A stretch of 64,000 nt of DNA from Mangrovivirga cuniculi. Its GTDB lineage: Bacteria > Bacteroidota > Bacteroidia > Cytophagales > Cyclobacteriaceae. Where the stretch lies: positions 124,001 through 188,000 of the forward strand of contig NZ_CP028923.1 in NCBI RefSeq assembly GCF_005166025.1, given 5' to 3'. The notes beneath the pieces are model-generated. The model ran no database searches. It saw only the letters and a list, made by a program, of their open reading frames with translations, and had not been told where the DNA came from. The position numbers and the translations under genes were made by a program. Positions 47,587 through 57,391 of the stretch are shown piece after piece; the first letter of the stretch is position 1; each line of letters opens with the position of its first letter.

Positions 47587-48300
47587 ATGACAAAGCTTAG
47601 TGTAAATGTCAATAAGTTTGCCACTATCAGGAATGCTCGTGGTGGCAATAATCCCAACTTAATTCAAGTAGTAAAAGATTGTGAGCGGTTTGGTGCTCAA
47701 GGCATTACTATACATCCACGGCCAGATGAAAGGCATATTACAACAAAGGATGTTTACGATATAAAACCGTTAGTTACAACTGAGTTTAATATAGAGGGAT
47801 ATCCCGATGAAAGATACCTGAAACTGGTTAGGGAAAATAAACCTGCTCAGGCTACATTAGTTCCTGATGGGCCGGATGTACTGACTAGTAATAAAGGATG
47901 GGATACTATCAAAAATGAATCATTGCTTTCAGAAATTATTGCTGAGATCAAATCATACGGAGTACGGACTTCAATTTTTGTTGATCCGGATCCTGAAATG
48001 GCTGAAGGCGCTGCAAAGGTAGGAACAGACAGGGTAGAGTTATATACCGAAGACTTTGCAGTCAATTACGAAAAAGATAAAAATAAAGCCATCGAACCCT
48101 ATCTAAAAACAGCAGAAATTGCTAAAAACGCAGGATTAGGAATAAATGCAGGGCATGATCTTGACTTAACCAATCTAAAGTTTCTGGTGGAAAAAATTCC
48201 TTTTATCGATGAAGTATCAATCGGCCATGCGCTGGTATGTGATGCGCTCTACTACGGATTGGAGAACACTATTCAGCTTTATCTAAAACAGCTATCATGA
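47587..48300 (+). CDS. pdxJ: Pyridoxine 5'-phosphate synthase
   Basis: Final ring-closing step of the DXP-dependent vitamin B6 pathway. The 237-residue TIM barrel shows SVNVNKFATIRNARGG at the start, GITIHPRPDERHI (substrate-binding His/Arg), the catalytic Glu region in EFNIEGYP, GINAGHDLDLTNL and IGHALVCDALYYGL at the end. All are family hallmarks. The stop codon overlaps the next gene by four bases. Confidence 0.97.
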   Translation: MTKLSVNVNKFATIRNARGGNNPNLIQVVKDCERFGAQGITIHPRPDERHITTKDVYDIKPLVTTEFNIEGYPDERYLKLVRENKPAQATLVPDGPDVLTSNKGWDTIKNESLLSEIIAEIKSYGVRTSIFVDPDPEMAEGAAKVGTDRVELYTEDFAVNYEKDKNKAIEPYLKTAEIAKNAGLGINAGHDLDLTNLKFLVEKIPFIDEVSIGHALVCDALYYGLENTIQLYLKQLS

Positions 48301-49070
48301 ATTTATTTTACAGAGAATATGGGAGTGGAGATAATACACTTGTAATTCTCCATGGATTATTTGGTTCATCTGACAACTGGATGTCAATAGCAAAAACGCT
48401 AGAAGATGAATTTCATATTTATGCTATTGACCAACGTAACCATGGCCAGTCACCTCATAGTGATGAATGGAATTACGAAGTTATGGCACAGGACATTTCA
48501 GAATTCATTGATGAACACATCGGCCATTCTACTGCAGTACTTGGGCATTCAATGGGCGGGAAAGTTGCCATGACACTTGCCATGCAACACCCTGAAAAGG
48601 TAAAAAAACTATTGGTGGCTGATATTGCTCCACGACATTACCCGGTACATCATCGCCAAATTCTTGACGGGTTACTCAAAGTAGACAAATCTAATCCATC
48701 AAGCAGAAAAGAAGCTGATGATGTCCTATCAGATTATATTTCTGAAAAATCCATCAGAATGTTTTTATTGAAAAACCTGGGGAGGGGCGATGATAAAAAG
48801 CTTAAATGGAAAATTAATCTGCAAGTTATCGATGATAATATCGAAGAGGTGGGCAAATCACAAGAAGAGCTCGAACCAACGAATGTTCCTACTCTTTTTG
48901 TAGGAGGTGAAAAAAGTGACTATATAAGAGATGAAGACAAGGATCTAATCAAAGAATTGTTCCCAGAATCAAACGTAATCCAGCTAAAAAATGCCGGCCA
49001 CTGGCTACATGCTGAACAACCTGAATCCTTTACTACTGTTATAAAAGATTTTATGAATTATGACGGCTAA
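48297..49070 (+). CDS. Alpha/beta hydrolase, YbfF-like
   Basis: A 257-residue serine hydrolase with LHGLFGSSDNW (oxyanion), the DQRNHGQSPHS segment, nucleophile elbow GHSMGG at about residue 82, acid in LFVGGEKSDYI and His in KNAGHWLHAEQPE. It resembles the YbfF esterase/thioesterase group. It overlaps both pdxJ (4 bases) and the methyltransferase gene (11 bases), so the three are translationally coupled. Confidence 0.88.
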   Translation: MNLFYREYGSGDNTLVILHGLFGSSDNWMSIAKTLEDEFHIYAIDQRNHGQSPHSDEWNYEVMAQDISEFIDEHIGHSTAVLGHSMGGKVAMTLAMQHPEKVKKLLVADIAPRHYPVHHRQILDGLLKVDKSNPSSRKEADDVLSDYISEKSIRMFLLKNLGRGDDKKLKWKINLQVIDDNIEEVGKSQEELEPTNVPTLFVGGEKSDYIRDEDKDLIKELFPESNVIQLKNAGHWLHAEQPESFTTVIKDFMNYDG

Positions 49071-49776
49071 AGGAAAGCTATTTCTACTTCCATTACCGAT
49101 TAGTACCGGTGAAATAGACAAAAGTATCACTCCATTTGAAAGGAGCCTGATCAAAAAACTTAAATATTTCGCTGCTGAAAACATTCGCACAGCACGGCGG
49201 TTTATCAGTAGTTTAAATGAAGAGATCGTTATTGAAGATTTGATTTTTTTTCAGGTCGACAAAAAAACAGATCAGCAGAAAGTTAATGAAATAATTAATT
49301 TGATAGAAAAAGGAAATAATGTTGGAATGATGTCTGAAGCAGGTTGCCCGGGTATTGCAGACCCAGGCTCAATGCTAGTAGACCTGGCGCATAAAAATAA
49401 TATTGGAGTAATACCGGTATCCGGACCTTCCTCGATGTTTCTGGCTTTAATGAGTTCAGGATTTAACGGGCAGCAATTTGAGTTTTGTGGGTATATTCCC
49501 GTAAAAAATCCGTCAAGAAAAGTTGCAATTAGCAAAATGGAAAAAAAAGCTTCGAGCGAAAATATAACACAAATTTTCATGGATACACCATATAGAAATA
49601 ACGCTCTTTTTAACGACATCCTTGCAAATTGTAATCCCAATACCTTTTTATCGATCTCATGTGATTTAACTGGAGAAAATGAATTTATTAAAACGATGAG
49701 AATCAAAAACTGGAAAAAGCAAACAATTGATTTACATAAAAAGCCTGCATTATTTTTATTCGGGCAATGTCTTTAA
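49060..49776 (+). CDS. RsmI-like SAM-dependent methyltransferase (tetrapyrrole methylase fold)
   Basis: A 238-residue protein of the fold that includes RsmI, the 2'-O-methyltransferase for 16S rRNA C1402. Visible segments are FAAENIRTARRFI, MMSEAGCPGIADPGSMLV and PVSGPSSMFLALMSSGFNG. They match, but the protein is shorter than classical RsmI, and some Bacteroidota carry both forms. The rRNA target is therefore inferred. Confidence 0.83.
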   Translation: MTAKGKLFLLPLPISTGEIDKSITPFERSLIKKLKYFAAENIRTARRFISSLNEEIVIEDLIFFQVDKKTDQQKVNEIINLIEKGNNVGMMSEAGCPGIADPGSMLVDLAHKNNIGVIPVSGPSSMFLALMSSGFNGQQFEFCGYIPVKNPSRKVAISKMEKKASSENITQIFMDTPYRNNALFNDILANCNPNTFLSISCDLTGENEFIKTMRIKNWKKQTIDLHKKPALFLFGQCL

Positions 49777-49808
49777 TTGATATCATTAATATTTTACCTT
49801 AAAAAAAT

Positions 49809-49816
49809 TATCTTTG
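49809..49816 (+). promoter_or_regulatory. -7 box of metK
   Basis: TATCTTTG matches TAnnTTTG and lies 27 bases before the metK ATG, after the end of the methyltransferase gene. No clear -33 element is at the right distance. Confidence 0.45.
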
Positions 49817-49843
49817 CATCTTTAATTAGAAATCAAACTTCAT

Positions 49844-51097
49844 ATGTCATATTTCTTTACATCCGAATCAGTATCTGAGGGACACCCTGATAAAATAGCC
49901 GATCAGATATCTGACGCTTTGTTAGACAATTTTTTGGCTTTTGATAAAAACTCAAAAGTAGCACTTGAAACTTTAGTTACAACCGGACTGACGGTATTGA
50001 GTGGCGAAGTAAAATCTGACGCTTATGTAGACGTTCAGCAAATCGCCCGAAATGTAATCAATAACATCGGTTATACTAAAGGGGAATACATGTTTGATGG
50101 TAATTCTTGTGGCGTTATCAGTGCGATACATGAGCAATCACCTGATATAAGCATGGGAGTTGACAGAGGAGCCCCGGAGCTCCAGGGTGCTGGTGATCAA
50201 GGTATGATGTTTGGATATGCAACAGATGAAACTGAAGCATTAATTCCATTACCCCTTTACCTTTCTCACATGATATTGCAGGAACTTGCAGATGTGAGAA
50301 GAGAAAATGCTGAAATTAAGTATTTAAGACCAGATGCTAAATCTCAGGTAACAATTGAATATTCAAACTCTCACAAACCTCAAAGCATTTCCTCAATAGT
50401 TGTTTCAACTCAACATGATGAGTTTGACAAAGAAGAAGAAATGCTGGAAAAGATCTATAAAGACATTAAAGATATCGTCATCCCAAGAGTGAAAAATAAG
50501 CTTTCACCTGAATTGCAATCTTTATTTAACGATAAGATCAAATACCACATAAACCCAACTGGTAAATTCGTAATTGGTGGACCTCATGGAGATACCGGGT
50601 TAACTGGCCGAAAAATAATTGTAGACACGTATGGAGGACGTGGTGCCCATGGAGGTGGAGCATTTAGTGGTAAAGATCCTTCAAAAGTAGACCGCTCAGC
50701 TGCCTATGCCACAAGACATATTGCAAAAAATATGGTTGCAGCAGGAGTCGCTAAAGAAATTCTTGTTCAGGTTAGTTATGCAATTGGTGTAGTAGAGCCT
50801 ACAAGTATTTATGTAAACACCTACGGAACTTCAAAAGTCGATCTTACAGACAGCGAAATAGCACACAGAGTAAGTGAAATTTTTGACATGCGCCCATTTG
50901 CAATTGAAAACAGATTAAAATTAAGAAATCCGATCTATTCGGAAACAGCGGCATATGGTCATATGGGAAGAACTCCTGAAACTAAAAATGTCACTTTTAC
51001 TGATAGTTCAGGAAATAAACGAGACTTTGAGGTGGAGACTTTCACTTGGGAAAAGCTCGATTATGTGGATGATATAAAAAAGGCTTTTGAGCTATAA
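49844..51097 (+). CDS. metK: S-adenosylmethionine synthetase
   Basis: Makes SAM from methionine and ATP. The 417-residue protein shows [22 protein letters not shown] (catalytic His and metal sites), [12 protein letters not shown], the P-loop-like [21 protein letters not shown], and [19 protein letters not shown]. No SAM riboswitch is evident in the short leader. A strong hairpin follows 10 bases after the stop. Confidence 0.98.
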   Translation: MSYFFTSESVSEGHPDKIADQISDALLDNFLAFDKNSKVALETLVTTGLTVLSGEVKSDAYVDVQQIARNVINNIGYTKGEYMFDGNSCGVISAIHEQSPDISMGVDRGAPELQGAGDQGMMFGYATDETEALIPLPLYLSHMILQELADVRRENAEIKYLRPDAKSQVTIEYSNSHKPQSISSIVVSTQHDEFDKEEEMLEKIYKDIKDIVIPRVKNKLSPELQSLFNDKIKYHINPTGKFVIGGPHGDTGLTGRKIIVDTYGGRGAHGGGAFSGKDPSKVDRSAAYATRHIAKNMVAAGVAKEILVQVSYAIGVVEPTSIYVNTYGTSKVDLTDSEIAHRVSEIFDMRPFAIENRLKLRNPIYSETAAYGHMGRTPETKNVTFTDSSGNKRDFEVETFTWEKLDYVDDIKKAFEL

Positions 51098-51100
51098 ATA

Positions 51101-51135
51101 AAAAAGGGGCGATGAAAATCGCCCCTTTGTTTTTT
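51101..51135. terminator. Bidirectional terminator between metK and hpf
   Basis: AAGGGGCGAT (51104-51113) pairs perfectly with ATCGCCCCTT (51118-51127) around a GAAA loop. A T-rich tail follows on the plus strand (GTTTTTT) and five T on the minus strand. Confidence 0.92.
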
Positions 51136-51148
51136 AGGTTACACAATT

Positions 51149-51448
51149 TTATCTTCCTAGTTGTTTTTCTTTATATTTTTTAATCTGTCTTCTTAATGCT
51201 TCAACAGCTTTATCAGCAGCTGCTTCAAAAGATTTTGATTGCTCACTTGCAAACAATTGATTTCCGGGAATATTAAGCATTATCTCAACGATTTTATTCT
51301 CCTTCTGGTCATTTTTCTCAATTCGGAAAAAAACCTCTCCATCAGTAATTCGATCATAAAATGTTTCCAGTTTTTCAGTTCTTTTTTGTACAAAGTCCAA
51401 CAGCTTTTGATCAGCGTCGAAGTGGATGGAGTGCATTTGTAATTTCAT
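51149..51448 (-). CDS. hpf: Short-form ribosome hibernation promoting factor (HPF/RaiA family)
   Basis: A 99-residue protein that binds the 30S decoding region in resting cells. It has the S30AE-type beta-alpha fold: MKLQMHSIHFDADQKLLDFVQKRTEKLE, then KIVEIMLNIPGNQLFA, and a basic helix AADKAVEALRRQIKKYKEKQL. It lacks the C-terminal dimerisation domain of long HPF. It is last in rpsU-xerC-hpf, 25 bases below xerC. Confidence 0.92.
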   Translation of the reverse strand: MKLQMHSIHFDADQKLLDFVQKRTEKLETFYDRITDGEVFFRIEKNDQKENKIVEIMLNIPGNQLFASEQSKSFEAAADKAVEALRRQIKKYKEKQLGR

Positions 51449-51473
51449 AATCGTTAAAATTTAATAGTTAAAC

Positions 51474-52370
51474 TTATGCTTTAGGGTGAGCTTGTTCAAA
51501 AACTCTCTTCAGCTCCTTAATGGAACGGTGTGTATAGACCTGCGTAGCTGCAAGTCCAGCATGACCCAATAATTCTTTAACTGAGTTAATATCCGCACCA
51601 TTAGACAGCAGATGTGTTGCATAGCTGTGTCGGAGCACATGCGGACTACGCTTGTTAACCTTTGTTTTCTGTGCATTCAAAAGCTTTTTGATTGTAGTTT
51701 GAACAAGCATCGGATATGATTGATCTCCACTATTATTAACGATTAAATAGCTACTATCGTTGTTATTAAAGTGGAGTTTTTTTAATTCAATATATTTTTT
51801 TACATCTTTTAGAATAAACTTAGGTAAAGGAATAATACGTTGCTTATTTCTCTTACCTGTAACTTTAATTCTTGCATTAAAAAAATTTATATCCTCTTCT
51901 TTCAGGTCAATTAATTCTGCCCTTCTCATACCAGTAGTATAAAGAAGAGAAAAGATAATATATTGCCTCCAGGCATTGAAATCTTTCTCATTCTCCTCGG
52001 AAGGTTTGATATCATCAAGTAATTCAACAATATCCTCCTCCAGAATAAACTGAGGTAACCTGGATGGCTTTTTTAAAGACCGAACCATCAACGCAGGATT
52101 AGATTCGATCACTTCGTGTTTCAATAAATACTTGTAAAATGCTTTAACCGAAGCGAGTTTTCGGTTTATCGTGGTTGGTTTAGCATCGACCTCAATCATT
52201 GAAACTATCCAGCTTCGTATATGATTGTAATCGGCTTCTGCCTCATCTTTTATTTCAAAGGTTTCTTCCAGATAGGTTAGATATTGACTTAAATCTCTTT
52301 GATACGCCTCTACCGTGTTCCCGCTGTACCTCTTCTGATGTGATATATAATTTAAGAAAGATTCAAGCAT
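51474..52370 (-). CDS. xerC: Tyrosine recombinase of the XerC/XerD type
   Basis: Site-specific recombinase of 298 residues for chromosome dimer resolution. An N-terminal SAM-like core-binding domain (FLNYISHQKRYSGNTVEAYQRDL) is followed by the catalytic domain with Arg in TTGMRRAELI, HVLRHSYATHLL (His-x-x-Arg), the second His in ELLGHAGL and nucleophile Tyr in ATQVYTH. Its place between rpsU and hpf with no flanking direct repeats argues for a housekeeping enzyme and not an integrase. No dif site was recognised. XerC versus XerD is not decided by sequence alone. Confidence 0.9.
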   Translation of the reverse strand: MLESFLNYISHQKRYSGNTVEAYQRDLSQYLTYLEETFEIKDEAEADYNHIRSWIVSMIEVDAKPTTINRKLASVKAFYKYLLKHEVIESNPALMVRSLKKPSRLPQFILEEDIVELLDDIKPSEENEKDFNAWRQYIIFSLLYTTGMRRAELIDLKEEDINFFNARIKVTGKRNKQRIIPLPKFILKDVKKYIELKKLHFNNNDSSYLIVNNSGDQSYPMLVQTTIKKLLNAQKTKVNKRSPHVLRHSYATHLLSNGADINSVKELLGHAGLAATQVYTHRSIKELKRVFEQAHPKA

Positions 52371-52376
52371 AAAAAA

Positions 52377-52413
52377 TTAGTACTACATAATCACTAAGAT
52401 TGCGTAGTACTAA
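52377..52413 (-). terminator. Hairpin plus U-tract between rpsU and xerC
   Basis: TTAGTACTAC (52377-52386) and GTAGTACTAA (52404-52413) are perfect 10-base arms around a 17-base loop. On the minus strand the second arm is followed by six T that run directly into the xerC ATG. It probably ends or attenuates rpsU transcription. Confidence 0.75.
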
Positions 52414-52448
52414 TCTATTAAAAAAGAGTCAAAAAGAATAACTAATTC

Positions 52449-52646
52449 TTAGTTATTGTTATCCTGATCTCTCATTTTTTGACGGTAAGCCGCCTTAATC
52501 AATTCGTTTCTTCTACTTACAGAAGGCTTTTCAAAATATGAACGGCTTCTTAGTTCTCTTAAAACTCCAGTGCGCTCAAATTTTTTCTTAAATCTTTTAA
52601 GTGCCTTCTCTATTGACTCGTTTTCTTTTACGTTAACTATAATCAT
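52449..52646 (-). CDS. rpsU: 30S ribosomal protein bS21
   Basis: A 65-residue basic ribosomal protein: [46 protein letters not shown] region, matching bS21 with the usual short Lys/Arg-rich tail. In Bacteroidota bS21 helps hide the anti-Shine-Dalgarno end of 16S rRNA, which explains why Shine-Dalgarno sites are scarce here. I see no strong Shine-Dalgarno before this gene (its leader ends in AAACAAGAAATAAC), unlike the regulated rpsU of some relatives. Confidence 0.96.
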   Translation of the reverse strand: MIIVNVKENESIEKALKRFKKKFERTGVLRELRSRSYFEKPSVSRRNELIKAAYRQKMRDQDNNN

Positions 52647-52678
52647 GTTATTTCTTGTTTCGCTTCCAAACAGGGGTG

Positions 52679-52708
52679 CAAATTTAGGTAAATTACCAAC
52701 AAATCAAA
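52679..52708 (-). promoter_or_regulatory. Promoter of rpsU
   Basis: On the minus strand TTTG (52705-52708) and TAAATTTG (52679-52686) are 18 bases apart, a good match to the Bacteroidota -33/-7 pattern. The leader would be about 26-30 bases. Confidence 0.6.
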
Positions 52709-52711
52709 ACC

Positions 52712-53851
52712 TTATTTGAGAATTTCTCTTGAAATCACAAGTTTTTGTATTTCAGAGGTTCCTTCTCCGATTGTACACAGTTTTGAATCACGGTAAAACT
52801 TCTCTACAGGGTAATCTTTAGTGTATCCGTATCCTCCAAAAATTTGCACTGCTTCAGTTGAGGCTTTTACCGCTACCTCGGATGCAAAATACTTTGCCAT
52901 TGCAGAAGCTTTGGTTACTTTCTCTCCAGCATTCTTTAATTTTGATGCATTTTCTATCAACAATCTTGAAGCTTCGATTTCAGTAGCCATGTCCGCAAGT
53001 TTAAATGAAATGCCCTGGAATGATGAAATTGGCTTATTGAACTGTTTTCTTTCTTTTGAATATTGCACAGCAGCCTCATATGCTCCTATCGCTATACCAA
53101 GACTCAAAGCTGCAATTGAAATTCTTCCACCATCTAATATTTTAAGAGCCTGCTTAAAACCATCTCCAACCTCACCCAAAATATTTTCTTTAGGTACTCG
53201 ACAATCAGTAAAGATCATTTCAGCAGTTTCACTAACTCTCATTCCCAGCTTATTTTCTTTTCTGCCTCCTTCGAATCCCTTCGTCCCTCGCTCTACTACT
53301 ACAGCAGTTGAATTTTGACTTTCCCCCGGGTTTCCTGTTCTGGTCATTACAACAGCTATATCTCCACTTATACCGTGTGTAATCCAGTTTTTTGCTCCTT
53401 CAATTACTACTTCGTCTCCCTCTACTTTAGCAGTTGTCTGCATATTACCTGCATCAGAACCGGTATTTGGTTCAGTTAGCCCCCAGGCTCCAAGCCATTC
53501 GCCTGAAGCCAGTTTGGGAAGCCACTTTTTCTTTTGTTCTTCAGTACCAAACTGCATAATGTGTCCGGTACAAAGAGAATTATGCGCGGCAACGCTGAGT
53601 CCGATTCCGGGATCAACCTTACTGATCTCTACTATTATATCAACATATTCATGATAGCCAAGACCGGCTCCACCATATTCCTGAGGTACTAAAACTCCCA
53701 TCAGGCCAAGCTCTCCAAGTTGTCTGAAAAGATCCCTTGGAAACTCTTGTGTTTCATCCCACTCCATGACATTAGGACGGATATTCCTCTCGGAAAAATC
53801 CCTTACCATGTCTATGATCATCTTTCTGTTTTCAGCCACTGCCGTTGCCAT
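52712..53851 (-). CDS. Acyl-CoA dehydrogenase
   Basis: FAD enzyme for alpha-beta oxidation of acyl-CoAs, 379 residues. Family signatures include [15 protein letters not shown] (FAD and substrate site), [36 protein letters not shown], the [20 protein letters not shown] motif, and the catalytic Glu in GEGTSEIQ. The last motif places it with short- to medium-chain dehydrogenases. Chain length is not determinable. It has its own promoter with an overlapping palindrome, suggesting repression control, and is monocistronic. Confidence 0.94.
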   Translation of the reverse strand: MATAVAENRKMIIDMVRDFSERNIRPNVMEWDETQEFPRDLFRQLGELGLMGVLVPQEYGGAGLGYHEYVDIIVEISKVDPGIGLSVAAHNSLCTGHIMQFGTEEQKKKWLPKLASGEWLGAWGLTEPNTGSDAGNMQTTAKVEGDEVVIEGAKNWITHGISGDIAVVMTRTGNPGESQNSTAVVVERGTKGFEGGRKENKLGMRVSETAEMIFTDCRVPKENILGEVGDGFKQALKILDGGRISIAALSLGIAIGAYEAAVQYSKERKQFNKPISSFQGISFKLADMATEIEASRLLIENASKLKNAGEKVTKASAMAKYFASEVAVKASTEAVQIFGGYGYTKDYPVEKFYRDSKLCTIGEGTSEIQKLVISREILK

Positions 53852-53889
53852 AATCTTTAAAGGTTTAGTTGTTTATTAATAGGGCGCAT

Positions 53890-53920
53890 CAAATATAAGA
53901 AAATTTTAAGAACTAACTAA
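53890..53920 (-). promoter_or_regulatory. Promoter of the acyl-CoA dehydrogenase gene
   Basis: On the minus strand TATATTTG (53890-53897) matches the -7 box, with TTAG (53917-53920) 19 bases upstream as a -33-like element. The leader would be about 32 bases. Confidence 0.55.
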
Positions 53921-53931
53921 CGCTTGTTAGT
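53916..53931. promoter_or_regulatory. Palindromic operator-like site ACTAAC-GCTT-GTTAGT
   Basis: A perfect inverted repeat with 6-base arms and a 4-base centre overlaps the -33 element of the acyl-CoA dehydrogenase promoter. The size and placement suit a TetR-type repressor of fatty-acid genes, though the regulator is not in the window. Confidence 0.55.
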
Positions 53932-54050
53932 ATAAACTTTCTTCTAATAAATATAATTATTTTAGTTTTTTGTTTCATATTGATGTTATCCCTTGTATTT
54001 TAGCCACTTCAAATTTTTATGCTATCTAAAACAACCGAAATTATACTTTT

Positions 54051-55364
54051 ATGAAAATAGCAGTCGTAGGAACAGGTTATGTCGGTCTTGTTACCGGAAC
54101 ATGCTTCTCAGAAACCGGAAACAACGTTACATGTATTGATATTGACGAATCTAAAGTTGAAAAACTTAAAAACGGAATCATTCCAATATATGAGCCCGGT
54201 CTTGATGTTTTATTTGAAAGAAACGTTAAGCAAGACAGACTTCATTTCACTACTAATCTTAAAGAAGGAATAGAAGGAGCAGAAATCATATTCCTTGCGC
54301 TGCCTACACCTCCTGGAGAAGATGGCTCTGCTGACCTTCAATATGTTTTGAAAGTTGCTGATGACCTGGGACCTTTATTGAAACAATATACTATTATAAT
54401 AGATAAGAGTACAGTACCTGTCGGAACAGCCGAAAAAGTTCACAATGCTATAGCTAAAAACGCAAAAGTTGATTTTGATGTTGTTTCAAACCCTGAGTTT
54501 TTAAGAGAAGGTGTTGCCGTAGAAGATTTCATGAAACCGGACCGCGTAGTCGTTGGAACGGAATCTGAAAAGGCTAAAAAAACAATGGAAAGGCTATACG
54601 CCCCTTTAGTAAGGCAGGGGAATCCAATAATTTTCATGGACGAAAGATCAGCTGAATTGACTAAATACGCAGCTAATTCATTCCTTGCTACCAAAATTAC
54701 TTTTATGAATGAAATAGCTAACCTTTGTGAATTACTTGGCGCAGATGTTGACGCTGTAAGAAGAGGTGTTGGTACAGATAGCAGAATTGGAAAAAGATTT
54801 TTATTTGCAGGGATAGGATATGGCGGAAGCTGCTTTCCAAAAGACGTACAAGCATTAGCCAAATCAGCCAAAGACGTTAATTACGATTTCAGAATTCTTA
54901 ATGGCGTCATGGATATTAACCAAAAGCAAAAAACTAAGCTGATACCTTCCATAAAAGATTATTTTAATGGCGACCTGAAAGGTAAGAAAATTGCAATTTG
55001 GGGACTGGCCTTTAAACCTTATACTGATGATATTCGTGAAGCTCCGGCTTTATATAATATTGAAGAATTAATCAAAGAAGGAGCAGAAGTAAGTGTTTTC
55101 GATCCGGAGGCAATGGAAAATGTCAAAGGTATCATGGGAGACAAGATCACCTATGCCGAAGATCAATATTCTGTATTAGAAGATGCAGATGCTTTAATGA
55201 TTGTAACCGAATGGCCGGTGTTCAGAACGCCTGACTTCAACAGAATGGATTCACTTCTAAATAATAAGGTGATATTTGATGGAAGGAATCTTTACGAACT
55301 TTCTTCAATGGAAGAATTAGGTTATGAATATTTCAGCATTGGAAGAAAATCAGTAAAAAAATGA
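54051..55364 (+). CDS. ugd: UDP-glucose 6-dehydrogenase
   Basis: Oxidises UDP-glucose to UDP-glucuronate. The 437-residue protein has the N-terminal NAD site [12 protein letters not shown], a substrate domain with the catalytic Cys in [10 protein letters not shown], and the C-terminal UDP-binding domain ([17 protein letters not shown]). Its end overlaps the next gene by four bases (ATGA). The product is the substrate of the following decarboxylase, so the two form a direct two-step route. The 199-base gap upstream is divergent with the acyl-CoA dehydrogenase gene. Confidence 0.96.
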   Translation: MKIAVVGTGYVGLVTGTCFSETGNNVTCIDIDESKVEKLKNGIIPIYEPGLDVLFERNVKQDRLHFTTNLKEGIEGAEIIFLALPTPPGEDGSADLQYVLKVADDLGPLLKQYTIIIDKSTVPVGTAEKVHNAIAKNAKVDFDVVSNPEFLREGVAVEDFMKPDRVVVGTESEKAKKTMERLYAPLVRQGNPIIFMDERSAELTKYAANSFLATKITFMNEIANLCELLGADVDAVRRGVGTDSRIGKRFLFAGIGYGGSCFPKDVQALAKSAKDVNYDFRILNGVMDINQKQKTKLIPSIKDYFNGDLKGKKIAIWGLAFKPYTDDIREAPALYNIEELIKEGAEVSVFDPEAMENVKGIMGDKITYAEDQYSVLEDADALMIVTEWPVFRTPDFNRMDSLLNNKVIFDGRNLYELSSMEELGYEYFSIGRKSVKK

Positions 55365-56353
55365 ATAAAGGCAGAGTTTTAATTACCGGAGCAGCAGGTT
55401 TTCTTGGCTCTCATTTATGTGACAGATTCATAAATGAAGGCTTCGAGGTTGTGGGTATGGACAACTTAATCACAGGAAACCTTGAAAACATTGAGCATTT
55501 GTTCGAACTGAAAGAGTTTGAATTTTATAATCACGATGTCAGTAAATTCGTTCATGTTAGTGGCGAACTCGATTATATCGTTCACTTTGCTTCTCCTGCA
55601 AGCCCGATTGATTATTTAAAGATCCCGATACAAACTTTGAAAGTAGGTTCTCTCGGCACTCATAATTGCCTGGGCCTTGCAAAAGCAAAAAATGCACGCA
55701 TAATAGTAGCCTCTACTTCTGAGGTATATGGAGATCCACTCGTACATCCACAGACGGAAGATTATTATGGCAATGTGAATCCGATAGGCCCGCGTGGTGT
55801 ATATGATGAAGCAAAAAGATTTCAGGAGGCCATGACCATGGCATACCACACTTATCATAAACTGGAAACAAGGATAGTCAGAATCTTTAACACATACGGA
55901 CCAAGAATGAGGCTGAACGATGGCCGGGTACTTCCTGCATTTATTGGCCAGGCCTTAAGAGGTGAAGACTTAACCGTATTTGGTGATGGTTCACAAACCC
56001 GTTCTTTTTGTTATGTAGATGATCTTGTTGAAGGCATCTACCGATTATTAATGAGTGATTATCCTTACCCGGTTAACATTGGAAACCCTGATGAAATAAC
56101 CATCAAAGAATTTGCTGAAGAAATCATTAAACTAACAGGGACTGAACAAAAAGTTATTTACAAACCTTTACCAAAAGATGACCCGATGCAAAGGCAACCT
56201 AACATTGACCGCGCAAGGGAAATCCTGGGCTGGGAACCAAAGGTATCCAGGGCTGAAGGGTTAAAAATAACATATGATTATTTCAGATCTCTTCCTGATG
56301 AAAAGCTCTATAAAAAAGAGCATAATGATTTTAAAGACTATATAAAGAAATAG
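55361..56353 (+). CDS. UDP-glucuronate decarboxylase (UDP-xylose synthase)
   Basis: SDR enzyme of 330 residues that decarboxylates UDP-glucuronate to UDP-xylose. It has the NAD-binding start [38 protein letters not shown] typical of [17 protein letters not shown], and the catalytic Tyr-x-x-x-Lys in [24 protein letters not shown] near the end is also a UXS hallmark. It follows ugd with overlapping start and stop, and galE comes after six bases. Confidence 0.93.
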   Translation: MNKGRVLITGAAGFLGSHLCDRFINEGFEVVGMDNLITGNLENIEHLFELKEFEFYNHDVSKFVHVSGELDYIVHFASPASPIDYLKIPIQTLKVGSLGTHNCLGLAKAKNARIIVASTSEVYGDPLVHPQTEDYYGNVNPIGPRGVYDEAKRFQEAMTMAYHTYHKLETRIVRIFNTYGPRMRLNDGRVLPAFIGQALRGEDLTVFGDGSQTRSFCYVDDLVEGIYRLLMSDYPYPVNIGNPDEITIKEFAEEIIKLTGTEQKVIYKPLPKDDPMQRQPNIDRAREILGWEPKVSRAEGLKITYDYFRSLPDEKLYKKEHNDFKDYIKK

Positions 56354-56359
56354 CATTAC

Positions 56360-57391
56360 ATGCCCGATAAAATCTTAGTTACCGGTGGAGCAGGTTACAT
56401 TGGCTCTCATACTGTTGTAGAACTAATTAACGCCGGATATGAACCTCTGATTATTGATGATTTTTCAAATTCAGATCCGGCAGTGATCAGCCAGTTAGAA
56501 AGAATCACCGGAAAAGCTGTTACTTTTTATGCATTAGACTGCAATAATCCTGATAACCTCAGTAAAATTTTCAGGGAGCATCCTGAAGTTACCGGCGTCA
56601 TTCATTTTGCTGCTTTTAAAGCTGTAGGAGAGTCAGTGTCCGAACCACTTAAGTATTATAGGAATAATATCAGTTCCCTGGTCACATTATTAGAGTCGAT
56701 GGTGAATCACAATATTTCCAACCTTGTTTTTTCTTCCTCTTGTACAGTATATGGCCAACCAGATGAATTACCAGTAAAAGAAGAAAGTCCAAAAAAACAG
56801 GCTGAATCTCCGTATGGTAACACTAAGGCTGTATGCGAAGAAATACTTGAAGACTCATTTAACGCCAAGATACCGGTAAAGTCAATGGCATTAAGGTATT
56901 TCAACCCAATCGGTGCGCATCCGAGTTCATTGATTGGTGAATTGCCAAAAGGGGTACCAAATAATCTTGTACCTTTTGTTACTCAGACTGCTGCAGGCTG
57001 GAGAAATGAGCTTACTATTTTTGGTGATGATTACGACACAAAAGATGGCACCTGCGTCCGTGATTATATCCATGTTGTCGATCTCGCCAAGGCCCATGTT
57101 AAAGCGTTAAATTATTTAGAAAGCAAACAAAATGAAATAGCACATTTTGAGGCAGTAAATATTGGCACTGGAAATGGAAATAGTGTAAAAGAGGTTGTTG
57201 ATACATTCGAAAAAGTAAATAATATCTCTCTCAATTATAAGTATGGAGAAAGAAGGCCCGGTGATGTGGAAAAAGTTTATGCTGACGCATCAACTGCAAA
57301 AAAGGTACTGGGCTGGAAAGCTGAAAAGTCGCTCGAAGAGGCACTAGAAGATGCCTGGAATTGGCAGAAGACATTAAAAAAGCCCGAATAG
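56360..57391 (+). CDS. galE: UDP-glucose 4-epimerase
   Basis: Interconverts UDP-glucose and UDP-galactose. The 343-residue SDR has ILVTGGAGYIGSHTVVEL, FAAFKAVGESV, the SSSCTVYGQPD segment, YGNTK with the catalytic Tyr and Lys, and RDYIHVVDLA. The stop codon lies within the terminator hairpin. It completes a nucleotide-sugar operon with ugd and the UDP-xylose synthase; no glycosyltransferase is present in the window. Confidence 0.95.
   Translation: MPDKILVTGGAGYIGSHTVVELINAGYEPLIIDDFSNSDPAVISQLERITGKAVTFYALDCNNPDNLSKIFREHPEVTGVIHFAAFKAVGESVSEPLKYYRNNISSLVTLLESMVNHNISNLVFSSSCTVYGQPDELPVKEESPKKQAESPYGNTKAVCEEILEDSFNAKIPVKSMALRYFNPIGAHPSSLIGELPKGVPNNLVPFVTQTAAGWRNELTIFGDDYDTKDGTCVRDYIHVVDLAKAHVKALNYLESKQNEIAHFEAVNIGTGNGNSVKEVVDTFEKVNNISLNYKYGERRPGDVEKVYADASTAKKVLGWKAEKSLEEALEDAWNWQKTLKKPE

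Noticed and set aside
51474-52370. Tyrosine recombinase as a sign of a mobile element
   Set aside because: It sits in the conserved rpsU-xerC-hpf block with no flanking repeats, tRNA or cargo, so a housekeeping Xer recombinase is the better reading.
52821-53318. A 165-codon open frame antisense to the acyl-CoA dehydrogenase
   Set aside because: The sense strand encodes a full dehydrogenase with all motifs; the antisense translation has no recognisable features.
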